Of a DNA stretch of 46,705 bases, positions 24,002-30,666 are shown piece by piece. A program made the position numbers and the translations under genes. The stretch is from Elusimicrobiota bacterium (GTDB taxonomy: Bacteria; Elusimicrobiota; Elusimicrobia; UBA1565; UBA9628). The DNA lies in assembly GCA_016218575.1 (NCBI GenBank), contig JACRDN010000018.1, positions 1-46,705 of the forward strand. Direction: 5' to 3'. The notes beneath the pieces were generated by a model. That model did not search any database and was not told the DNA's origin. It was given only the letters and a program-made list of their open reading frames with translations. Numbering within the stretch: the stretch's first letter is position 1; the number at the start of each line of letters is the position of its first letter.

Positions 24002-25050
24002 CCTTGTGGATTTTGGCCAAGGTGGCCTTCGCTTTGGGCTTGGGCTTGGGTCTTGCCGGGTTCCTTGGCTGGGTCGAGCGCAAGCAAAGTGCCGTGCTCC
24101 AGGACCGCGTCGGCGCCAACCGGGCCTCAATTTTCGGGATAAGACTGTTGGGGCTGTTTCATCCCATCGCGGACGCTCTCAAGATGCTGACCAAGGAGGA
24201 CTTCGTCCCGAGGAACGCCCGTAGAGTTCTCCACACCGCGGCCCCGGCTATTTCCTTGGGATTCGCTCTCCTCTGTCTGGCGGCGTTCCCCTACGGGGGT
24301 GCGGTTGAGTTCGCGGGGAAGGCCTGGAGCCTTCAGCCAGTGGAAAGCCCCGCGGGCTTGGTCCTGGTCCTGGCCCTCTTGTCCTTGGGGGTTCATGGGA
24401 TTGTGATGGCGGGCTACGCCTCCGGCTCGAACTACGGCCTTTTGGGAGGGCTTAGGGGTGCCGCGCAAATGATTTCCTACGAGGTGTGCCTGGCCTCCAG
24501 CGTGGCCGGGGTCGCCTTCATTTACGGGAGCCTCGACCTGCAGGAGGCCTGCCTCTGGCAGGGCCGGCTCCTGGGCGGCTGGCTTCCGGCTTGGGGGATT
24601 TTCCTCCAGCCCGTGGGTTTCCTTCTCTTCTTGACCGCGGGGGCGGCCGTCACCAAGCGCACGCCCTTCGACCTTCCGGAGGGGGAGGCCGAGATCGTGG
24701 GCTACCATGTGGAATACTCCGGCATGAAATTCGGCATGTTCCTCATGACCGACTTCGTTGAGTCCATCGTGATATCTGCCCTGGCCGTGACCTTGTTTCT
24801 TGGCGGCTGGCAGATTCCCTTCGTAGCGCCCGCCGGGCCTTGGGGGGGGGCGGCCATGGTGGCGAGCTTTACCGCCAAACTCATGCTCGTCCTCTTCTTC
24901 CTGATGCAGGTGCGCTGGACTTTGCCTCGCCTGCGCTTCGACCAGCTCCTGGATCTAAGCTGGAAGAATATCCTGCCTTTGTCCCTCCTCAATTTCATCG
25001 CCACGGTCTGGGGAGTCTACTTCTTGAAGGGGGGACGGCTATGGCGGTGA
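23998..25050 (+). CDS. nuoH: NADH-quinone oxidoreductase subunit H
   Basis: 350 residues, eight helices, quinone-channel subunit. Conserved: GWVERKQSAVLQDRVGANRAS (usual QxRxGPNRVG), LGLFHPIADALKMLTKED, GLLGGLRGAAQMISYEV and FDLPEGEAEIVGYHVEYSGMKFGMF with the acidic loop of the quinone entry. Start GTG 23998 overlaps the nuoG stop; a longer frame upstream lies inside nuoG. Overlaps nuoI by 10 bp. Confidence 0.93.
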   Translation: MTLWILAKVAFALGLGLGLAGFLGWVERKQSAVLQDRVGANRASIFGIRLLGLFHPIADALKMLTKEDFVPRNARRVLHTAAPAISLGFALLCLAAFPYGGAVEFAGKAWSLQPVESPAGLVLVLALLSLGVHGIVMAGYASGSNYGLLGGLRGAAQMISYEVCLASSVAGVAFIYGSLDLQEACLWQGRLLGGWLPAWGIFLQPVGFLLFLTAGAAVTKRTPFDLPEGEAEIVGYHVEYSGMKFGMFLMTDFVESIVISALAVTLFLGGWQIPFVAPAGPWGGAAMVASFTAKLMLVLFFLMQVRWTLPRLRFDQLLDLSWKNILPLSLLNFIATVWGVYFLKGGRLWR

Positions 25051-25565
25051 TAGTCCGTCCCGTTTCTCGCCCGAGCCGCACTTTCAGGGAACAGATTTAC
25101 CTGTGGGAAGTGTGGAGAGGCCTTCTCGTCACCTTCCGCCACCTGTTCGTGAATCTTTCTCGCCACGCCAGGCGCTCCGTGGGCCTTGCGGCGCCGGAGG
25201 GAGCCGTCACCGTCCAGTATCCGGAGGACCCGGCTGTCCTGGGAAAAAGGGCGCGCACCCGGCACAGGCTGCTCAAGCGAGGGGACGGCTCGCCGCGCTG
25301 CACGTCCTGTCTTCTCTGCGAGACCATTTGCCCGGCCAAATGCATCCATATCACGGCCGAGGACAGCCCCGACGTCCTGGTGGAGAAGCGCGCCAAGACC
25401 TTCGACATCGACCTCGGGCTTTGCGTCTTCTGCGGCTATTGCGTGGAGGCTTGCCCAGTGGACGCCATCCATATGGACGCCAACGAGGTCGAGCTTTCCT
25501 CGTACAGCCGCAAGGACATGATCTGGACCTTGCCCGAGCTCATGGGGGACAAGAAAAAGCAATGA
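25041..25565 (+). CDS. nuoI: NADH-quinone oxidoreductase subunit I
   Basis: 174 residues with two 4Fe-4S ferredoxin motifs, CTSCLLCETICPAKC and CVFCGYCVEACPVDA (clusters N6a and N6b). These wire NuoG to NuoB. An N-terminal amphipathic segment is followed by the usual YPEDPAVLGKRARTRHRL region. Last nuo gene; its stop overlaps the start of the diadenylate cyclase (ATGA), so translation continues directly into the c-di-AMP genes. Confidence 0.94.
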   Translation: MAVIVRPVSRPSRTFREQIYLWEVWRGLLVTFRHLFVNLSRHARRSVGLAAPEGAVTVQYPEDPAVLGKRARTRHRLLKRGDGSPRCTSCLLCETICPAKCIHITAEDSPDVLVEKRAKTFDIDLGLCVFCGYCVEACPVDAIHMDANEVELSSYSRKDMIWTLPELMGDKKKQ

Positions 25566-26446
25566 ACCAGAACCCTTTCGAGGCCTTCGGCCTGTCCGAC
25601 TTCTTGGACATCGGCTTGGTGGCCGTGCTCATTTACGCCCTCTTGGTATGGTTCAAGCGCACCAAGACCGCCTTCGTGGCGCGAGGGCTTCTCATGCTGG
25701 CATTGGTCTACACCTTGGCCCGGGTCATGCGCATGTACATGACGGTTTGGATATTCCAGGGGTTCTTCGCGATCCTATTCATAGCCATCGTGGTCATTTT
25801 CCAAGAGGAGCTGAGGAGCTTTTTCGAGCGCATCGCGGTGTGGAGCCTCACCGGCGCCAGCCCCCAGGAGGAGCCGGTCTCGCGCCAGACTGAGATCATC
25901 GTGAGGTCCTTGTCGGATCTTGCCCACGACCGGATCGGGGCTTTGGTGGTCCTCAAGGGGCGCGATCCCCTGGACCGGCACGTGGAGGGGGGTTGGGACT
26001 TGGACGGGGAGATGTCGGAGGCCCTCATTAAGAGCATCTTCGACTCGCACTCCCTCGGTCATGACGGGGCTCTTCTCATCGAGAACGGCCGGGTCAGCCG
26101 CTTCGGGGCTCATCTGCCCCTGTCCAAGGAATTCGGGAAAATCACGAACATGGGCACGCGGCACACCGCGGCCCTCGGTCTCTCCGAGCGCACAGACGCC
26201 CTGTGCCTGGTGGCCAGTCAAGAGCACGGCACCATCGCCATGGCCCGGGGCGGGGAGATATCGCAGGTGAGCAACCTCAGGACCCTCCAGAAGACCGTGG
26301 AGAAATTCCTGGAGGCCTTGGCTCCCCATACCCGCGAGGAAAGCTTTAGGCATTTTTTCCGGCACAACGTGGGGGAAAAGCTCATTGCCCTGGGTCTCGC
26401 GGTCCTCATCTGGCTGTTTTTCGTGGGATTCGGCGGCATCCGATGA
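25562..26446 (+). CDS. cdaA: CdaA-type diadenylate cyclase with extra C-terminal membrane helix
   Basis: 294 residues. Residues 10-85 hold three membrane helices as in CdaA. Residues 105-235 are the DAC (DisA_N) domain, with DGA at 168-170 (metal/ATP contact) and GTRHTAALG at 198-206; most family members read GTRHRAA, so the second Arg is Thr here. The domain condenses two ATP to cyclic di-AMP. After it, residues 269-290 (NVGEKLIALGLAVLIWLFFV) form a fourth helix that looks like the N-terminal anchor of the partner protein CdaR/YbbR; no separate ybbR gene is present. Start ATG 25562 overlaps the nuoI stop and the end overlaps the DHH gene (ATGA both). The Thr substitution leaves some doubt about activity. 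Confidence 0.85.
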   Translation: MNQNPFEAFGLSDFLDIGLVAVLIYALLVWFKRTKTAFVARGLLMLALVYTLARVMRMYMTVWIFQGFFAILFIAIVVIFQEELRSFFERIAVWSLTGASPQEEPVSRQTEIIVRSLSDLAHDRIGALVVLKGRDPLDRHVEGGWDLDGEMSEALIKSIFDSHSLGHDGALLIENGRVSRFGAHLPLSKEFGKITNMGTRHTAALGLSERTDALCLVASQEHGTIAMARGGEISQVSNLRTLQKTVEKFLEALAPHTREESFRHFFRHNVGEKLIALGLAVLIWLFFVGFGGIR

Positions 26447-27489
26447 AAATCTCTTTTCATGCTCGGCGCCTTCTCTCCTTCCTGGACCAGGAGGCCGGCA
26501 AACTCAGACCCCTGACGATCTTGACCCACGACCATCCGGATCCGGATTCCCTCGCGAGCGCCTGGGCCTTGGCGCACCTTGTCCAGGGGGTGGCCAAGGT
26601 GCGTACGCGCATCCTCTACGGAGGAATCATCGGCCGGGCCGAGAACCGCCTGATGGCCGAACGCCTGACCATCCCGGCCCATCCCCTGCGCAAGGGAGAG
26701 CTTGCCCAGGCCCAGCATTTGGCCTTGGTGGACACCCAGCCGCCTTTTCGCAACAACCGCTGTCCGCCGCGCCGCAAGCCGGACCTCATCATAGATCACC
26801 ACCCGCGCCACGCCGACACGCAGGCTGATCTTCTCCTGATAGACGAGAGCGTGGGAGCTACCAGCACCATATTGGCCGAGGCCCTGCTCGCCTCCGGCAT
26901 CAAGATCCCCAAGAGCCTTGCCACCGCCATCGTCTACGGGATCGGCTCCGAGACGCAGAACCTGGGGCGGGAGGCCGGAGATCGGGACATCGCGGTCTAC
27001 CAGGCCCTCTGGCCGAAGGCTCACATGAAGGCCCTTTGGCGGATTTCCTATCCCAAGAGGCCGGGGGCATTTTTTTCAATCCTGGCCCGCGGCATCCGCA
27101 ACGCCTTTGTATGCCGCAACATCATCGGAGTAAGCCTCGGCCCCCTGCAGACCCCGGACCGCGTGGCTCAGATCGCGGACTTTCTCCTCACTCACGAAAA
27201 AATGGGCTGGTCGGTGGTCACCGGGCGCTGGCAGGGGCGGCTCTACATCTCGCTGCGCACCAACGATCCTTCCGGGAGGGCAGGAAGGCTCTTGAAGCGC
27301 CTGCTCGGGGGTGGAAACCGGGGCGGGGGCCACTCCATGATCGCCGGGGGCTCCATCGAGGTCGGGGTCGAGGCTCCCGAACCGAGATGGCAGGAGAAGG
27401 AGGAGGAGGTCGTCTGCGCCTTCCTCACGAGCCAGGGGATCAAGGAGCCCTCCCAGCGCGTTTATCCCTTTCGCGACGAGTCGGCGTAG
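26443..27489 (+). CDS. DHH-DHHA1 family phosphoesterase (candidate c-di-AMP/pApA or nanoRNA hydrolase)
   Basis: 348 residues. DHH domain: motif HDHPDPDS (29-36) in place of DHPDGDA, VDTQ (96-99) and DHH (118-120), which bind two Mn2+. The C-terminal DHHA1 domain has GGGHSMIAGG (294-303) for substrate binding. There is no PAS, GGDEF or membrane part, so it is not GdpP itself. By architecture it resembles stand-alone NrnA/DhhP-like enzymes that cut c-di-AMP to pApA, pApA to AMP, or short RNAs. Being translationally coupled to the diadenylate cyclase argues for the c-di-AMP pathway. Ends at a TAG that is part of a hairpin shared with the convergent gene. Confidence 0.82.
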   Translation: MKISFHARRLLSFLDQEAGKLRPLTILTHDHPDPDSLASAWALAHLVQGVAKVRTRILYGGIIGRAENRLMAERLTIPAHPLRKGELAQAQHLALVDTQPPFRNNRCPPRRKPDLIIDHHPRHADTQADLLLIDESVGATSTILAEALLASGIKIPKSLATAIVYGIGSETQNLGREAGDRDIAVYQALWPKAHMKALWRISYPKRPGAFFSILARGIRNAFVCRNIIGVSLGPLQTPDRVAQIADFLLTHEKMGWSVVTGRWQGRLYISLRTNDPSGRAGRLLKRLLGGGNRGGGHSMIAGGSIEVGVEAPEPRWQEKEEEVVCAFLTSQGIKEPSQRVYPFRDESA

Positions 27490-27530
27490 CACATCAGCGG
27501 CAAAGCATTTTCTGATGCCGCTGAGTGCTA
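27487..27530. terminator. Bidirectional hairpin containing both convergent stop codons
   Basis: Arms 27487-27502 and 27516-27530 form 15 base pairs with one bulged A; the loop is 13 nt. The outermost three pairs are TAG of the plus-strand phosphoesterase (27487-27489) and CTA, the TAG of the minus-strand gene (27528-27530). No U-tract follows in either direction, so it may end transcription with Rho or protect 3' ends rather than act as a classic intrinsic terminator. Confidence 0.7.
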
Positions 27531-28268
27531 GAGCATCCCGGTCTCGACTTTGATCTGCGTTTCCGGCTCGCTCACCTTGAGCTTGGATTTGCTCCCGTAG
27601 AGCGCCAGGGCCTGCGAAGTCTTGATGGTCGAGATGAAGTCTCCAAGCTTTATATTCCCTGGGAATTTCTTGGCCAGGTAATTCTCGAACTGCTGGTGCA
27701 TCTGGGGGCTGGCCTGGGTGAGGGAGCCCTGGAAGGCGCGGTCGGCCGACTGCTTTCCTACCGGGGTGAGCTCGAGCGCCACTTCATGGCCTGCTTCGAA
27801 ATCCTGCCACGAGCCGCGCGTGAACCTTGCCTCGGCCGAGAAGTCCACCTTGAAGTAGAACCGGAACTCGTCGAAGTCTCCCTGCACCGTGCGGCTGACC
27901 TTGACCCACGCCAGATCCGGCCTGTCTTTGGCCGGGGAAAGGGCGATTTGCGAGGAGCCCTGAGATTTGCCGTCTCCCGGGAAGCTCGTCAGCGTTTCTT
28001 CGTGCATGGTGCGGGGGAATTTTCCTAAGGGAAAGCCCGGGATGTCGAGGATGGTCTCGACGAATCGGTTGGCCGCGGACTGGCGGAATTGAAACCCCCC
28101 GCTGGAGGCGTATTCGTCATGGCTTTGCGCCAGATTCATGGTGATGATGATGGGATAGCGGTATTCGGCGGCGGCGACCTCCACTTCCTTGAAGCCTACG
28201 GCAGGAATTTCCTGGGCCGAGGCCATGCCTAATCCTGACAAGAGTGCCAGACTTAAAAGATTTATCAT
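27528..28268 (-). CDS. Secreted protein of unknown function
   Basis: 246 residues, with a clear signal peptide (MINLLSLALLSGLGMASAQ, cut after ASA). The start is fixed by GGAGG five nt before ATG 28268. The mature part is rich in beta-strand-like alternation, ends in a charged tail and contains no Cys, so I expect a periplasmic or outer-membrane-associated protein. I recognise no family. It is preceded on this strand by a 154-nt gap and converges with the phosphoesterase through a shared hairpin. Confidence 0.75.
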   Translation of the reverse strand: MINLLSLALLSGLGMASAQEIPAVGFKEVEVAAAEYRYPIIITMNLAQSHDEYASSGGFQFRQSAANRFVETILDIPGFPLGKFPRTMHEETLTSFPGDGKSQGSSQIALSPAKDRPDLAWVKVSRTVQGDFDEFRFYFKVDFSAEARFTRGSWQDFEAGHEVALELTPVGKQSADRAFQGSLTQASPQMHQQFENYLAKKFPGNIKLGDFISTIKTSQALALYGSKSKLKVSEPETQIKVETGML

Positions 28269-28377
28269 GATTCCTCCAGGCTCGATTTTAATTCCCGAGC
28301 TTTTAAAATTTTACTGGTTTGAGGTTGAGGAAGAATGAGTCGAAGGGCCCAGGAAGACGGAGGAAGAGGTCCTAAGG

Positions 28378-28398
28378 CCAGCCGGGCTTTTCGGCTGG
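28378..28398. terminator. Hairpin downstream of etfA
   Basis: CCAGCCG, a 7-nt loop, CGGCTGG: a perfect 7-bp GC-rich stem, with a weaker outer pairing of TAAGGCC and GGCCTTA around it. It lies 25 nt past the etfA stop on the minus strand. There is no T-run, so terminator function is only likely. Confidence 0.4.
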
Positions 28399-28422
28399 TG
28401 TCAGGGGTTTAATGGTTAGGCC

Positions 28423-29403
28423 TTAAGACTGACCTCGCCGCCTTTTGATCTCGGCGGTGATGAGTGGGAGGAGCTCGTTGAGGTCTCCCTGGACGGAGAT
28501 GCTGGCCATCTGCATCATGGGGCAGTCCGGATCGGTATTGAGGGCGATGATGGTCCCGGAGGAGGACATCCCCGCCAGATGCTGGATCTGGCCGGAGATT
28601 CCGCAGGCCAGATACAGCTTGGGCCTGACGGTGCGACCGGTGAGGCCGACCTGATGGCGGTAGGCGATCCAGCCAGAGTCCACCACCGCGCGGCTGGCTC
28701 CGACCGCGGCCCCCAGGGCCTGGGCCAGCTCGCGGATGGCCTTGAAGGCCTCCGCCGAGCCAAGGCCCCGGCCGCCCGAGACCACTCGCTCGGCGTTGGC
28801 TAGGTCGATCTCGCTGCTCTCCTCCGGCTGGTAGGACAGGAATTCAATGCGACTCTCGACCGACGCATCCAGGGCGACGGGAACAATCTCCCCGGCGCGC
28901 CCCGCCTGCTTCTCAGCGGGGGGGAAAACCATGGCCTGGACCGTGAGGACTTGGGTCTGGGACTTGAACTCGAGCTCGGAGACTACGTTGCCGCTATATT
29001 GGTAGCGCTTGGCCTTGAGGCCCGTGCCGTTCTGGCGCACCTCGCAGACCTCCGAGGCTAGGCCCGCCTTGAGAAGGACCGAGAGGCGCGCGGCCAAGGA
29101 GCGCCCCGCCACGGTGGCGGGAAGAAGAATCTGGCCGAGGCCCTCCTTCCGGGCGAGAGCCGCCAGGGTCTTGGCGTGGAGCTCGTCGTTGAAGTTGTCG
29201 AGCCTGGGGTCCGATAGCGTGAAGACCTTGTCGGCTCCGCGCTCGAGCAGGTTCTTGGCGAACTCGGGGGCCTTGCTGCCGAGAACCGCGGCGCACAATG
29301 GCTCCTTGCGGCTGTCGGCAAGCGCCCGGCCGGCCGTCAAGAGCTCGTAGGCGGCCGGGATCATTTTCCCGCGCGGGGTCAGGGCGACTGTTAAAATAGC
29401 CAT
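28423..29403 (-). CDS. etfA: Electron transfer flavoprotein subunit alpha
   Basis: 326 residues. The C-terminal FAD-binding domain is complete: VVSGGRGLGS, GASRAVVDSGW, HQVGLTGRTVRPKLYLACGISGQIQH and IIALNTDPDCPMMQMA. It passes electrons from acyl-CoA or similar dehydrogenases to the quinone pool or to a bifurcating partner; which one cannot be told here. Start ATG 29403 overlaps the etfB stop by one base (TAATG). The longer frame upstream lies inside etfB. Confidence 0.94.
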   Translation of the reverse strand: MAILTVALTPRGKMIPAAYELLTAGRALADSRKEPLCAAVLGSKAPEFAKNLLERGADKVFTLSDPRLDNFNDELHAKTLAALARKEGLGQILLPATVAGRSLAARLSVLLKAGLASEVCEVRQNGTGLKAKRYQYSGNVVSELEFKSQTQVLTVQAMVFPPAEKQAGRAGEIVPVALDASVESRIEFLSYQPEESSEIDLANAERVVSGGRGLGSAEAFKAIRELAQALGAAVGASRAVVDSGWIAYRHQVGLTGRTVRPKLYLACGISGQIQHLAGMSSSGTIIALNTDPDCPMMQMASISVQGDLNELLPLITAEIKRRRGQS

Positions 29404-30212
29404 TAGATCAGTTTCCTCTCTACCAGAATATCCACGAGCTTCTTGGCTTTCTCTGCGGCGGTGGCGCCCTCGACCCTGATTCCCCCGGGGCGGGGAGGAG
29501 GGGGGGAGTAGCGCAAAACCGTGGTGCTGGAGAGCGCTGCCTGCAGCTCCCTGGGATTTAGGCCGAGGTCCGCGGAACTCCATTTGGGTATGGCCGCCTT
29601 TTTGGCCGCCATCTTTCCTTTGAGGGAGGCCAGGCGCGGTTCGTTGATCTCCTTGACCGTGGAGAGCGCGGCTGGGAGGGCGACCTTGAGGACCTCGACC
29701 CCGTCCTCCACCGTGCGCCACACCGTGGCGGACTTCTCGTCTATCGCGTCTATTTTCTTGATGGAAGTGAGGCCCGGCCAATCGAGCCAAGCCGCGGTTT
29801 CAGGCCCGACGGCGCCCGAGTTTCCATCGTTGGTATTTTTGCCGAAAAGGAGCAAGTGCACGGGCTTTTCTGCGTGAAGCTTCCTCACGGCCGCGGCCAA
29901 GGCGAAGCTCGTGGCGTAGGGATTGGCGTCCGCGAATTCCGGCCCCGTCACCAGCACTCCCGCGTCGCAGCCGCGGGAGATCGCCTCCCGCAGGACCGCC
30001 TCGCAGGAGGAGTCCGGGCCCAGAGTGAGTGCTGTGGCCGTGGAGCCGGGCAAGCGCTCCTTTAAGCGCAAGGCCTCCTCGACCGCGTACTCGTCGAACG
30101 GGTTCATGGCGTAGGAGAGCCCGGCGGTCTTGAGCTTCCCGGTGGCAGAGTCCACGGGCATGTTGACCGTGGCGGGAGTATTCTTCACACAGACTATGAT
30201 ATTGAGTGGCAT
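29403..30212 (-). CDS. etfB: Electron transfer flavoprotein subunit beta
   Basis: 269 residues. Typical N terminus IIVCVKNTPAT, MNPFDEYAVEEALRLKE, then LLLFGKNTNDGNSGAVGPETAAWL (the nucleotide-binding loop, usually G.qaiDgd.gqvgp..A) and LPAALSTVKEINEPRLASLKG. Start ATG 30212 has AGGTGA four nt upstream and AGGAG a little further. First gene of the etfBA operon. Confidence 0.94.
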   Translation of the reverse strand: MPLNIIVCVKNTPATVNMPVDSATGKLKTAGLSYAMNPFDEYAVEEALRLKERLPGSTATALTLGPDSSCEAVLREAISRGCDAGVLVTGPEFADANPYATSFALAAAVRKLHAEKPVHLLLFGKNTNDGNSGAVGPETAAWLDWPGLTSIKKIDAIDEKSATVWRTVEDGVEVLKVALPAALSTVKEINEPRLASLKGKMAAKKAAIPKWSSADLGLNPRELQAALSSTTVLRYSPPPPRPGGIRVEGATAAEKAKKLVDILVERKLI

Positions 30213-30243
30213 ATTGTCACCTGCTCCTATTTGGCGATAAGCG

Positions 30244-30340
30244 TGGTTGGGAGAGGATTCGCGGCGAGCCCAGGCGCTTGGCGCCTGACGGTAGGGGCTC
30301 GCCTATTCCCGATACCGGTTCAAATCCTCTCCCTCCCATA
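30244..30340. repeat. Structured tRNA-like relic next to tRNA-Tyr
   Basis: Nested inverted repeats: 11-bp outer stem (30249-30259 with 30323-30333), 9-bp middle stem (30263-30271 with 30295-30303), 6-bp inner stem with a 3-nt loop (30272-30277 with 30281-30286). Bases 30244-30261 repeat, over 18 nt, the tRNA-Tyr 3' end at 30349-30366. On the plus strand 30319-30340 looks like the T-loop and acceptor 3' strand of another tRNA (GGTTCAAATCC..., ending CCCTCCCA), but no matching 5' acceptor strand exists. So this is not an intact tRNA; it may be a tRNA-derived relic or an unknown structured RNA. Confidence 0.5.
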
Positions 30341-30348
30341 AAAAAGAT

Positions 30349-30432
30349 TGGTTGGGAGAGGATTCGAACCTCTGTAGGGCGTAGCCCGACGGTTTTACAG
30401 ACCGTTGCTTTTGACCGCTCAGCCACCCAACC
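30349..30432 (-). tRNA. tRNA-Tyr (anticodon GTA)
   Basis: 84 nt on the minus strand. The acceptor stem is GGTTGGG/CCCAACC (7 of 7 pairs), the anticodon stem ACGGT/ACCGT with loop CTGTAAA, a long variable arm GGGC-TAC-GCCC as expected for bacterial tRNA-Tyr, and T arm AGAGG-TTCGAAT-CCTCT. The discriminator is A. CCA is not encoded; a run of six T follows and could end transcription. Confidence 0.95.
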
Positions 30433-30451
30433 CAAAACATTTTCCCGTATA

Positions 30452-30496
30452 GGTTGGGTGACGGGGGCGCTCCGCGCTTGACCCCGCCGCCCAACC
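30452..30496. repeat. 45-nt hairpin reusing the tRNA-Tyr acceptor stem
   Basis: Outer arms GGTTGGG (30452-30458) and CCCAACC (30490-30496) equal the tRNA-Tyr acceptor stem; an inner pairing CGGGG/CCCCG (30462-30466 with 30482-30486) closes around a GCGC stem. On the minus strand it begins GGTTGGGCGGC, like the start of the tRNA-Tyr that lies just downstream. It looks like a shrunken tRNA copy. Confidence 0.5.
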
Positions 30497-30516
30497 GAAA
30501 GCATTCGCACCAACTT

Positions 30517-30536
30517 AACTGTGGGCGCCCACAGTT
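30517..30536. promoter_or_regulatory. Perfect 20-bp palindrome, copy 1
   Basis: AACTGTGGGCGCCCACAGTT is identical to its reverse complement. It shares the pattern ACTGT-N8-ACAGT with copy 2; centres are 52 bp apart, about five helical turns. This fits a pair of operator sites for a dimeric regulator upstream of the methyltransferase gene, or two RNA hairpins. Confidence 0.45.
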
Positions 30537-30568
30537 GGGTATGAAGCGTTGAGATTCTAGCAAATCAT

Positions 30569-30588
30569 GACTGTAGCCGGCTACAGTC
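30569..30588. promoter_or_regulatory. Perfect 20-bp palindrome, copy 2
   Basis: GACTGTAGCCGGCTACAGTC is identical to its reverse complement. It keeps ACTGT and ACAGT of copy 1 while the eight central bases differ, which is what one expects when only the outer half-sites are read by a protein. It ends 78 nt before the TTG start of the methyltransferase. Confidence 0.45.
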
Positions 30589-30666
30589 GGTCTTGATTCG
30601 ATGCCTGGAACGTGCAGATTGGAAGTACTGTTGCTATGGCAATTGTAGGACCAAACGGGGCAAATA

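Noticed and set aside
30244-30340. Second intact tRNA (Ser- or Leu-like) on the plus strand
   Set aside because: The 3' tail looks right, but there is no 5' acceptor strand to pair with CCCTCCC and the T stem does not close, so it was listed as a relic only.
30244-30366. attL/attR pair of an integrated element at tRNA-Tyr
   Set aside because: The 18-nt repeats are only 105 bp apart with no integrase or cargo between them; at most a scar.
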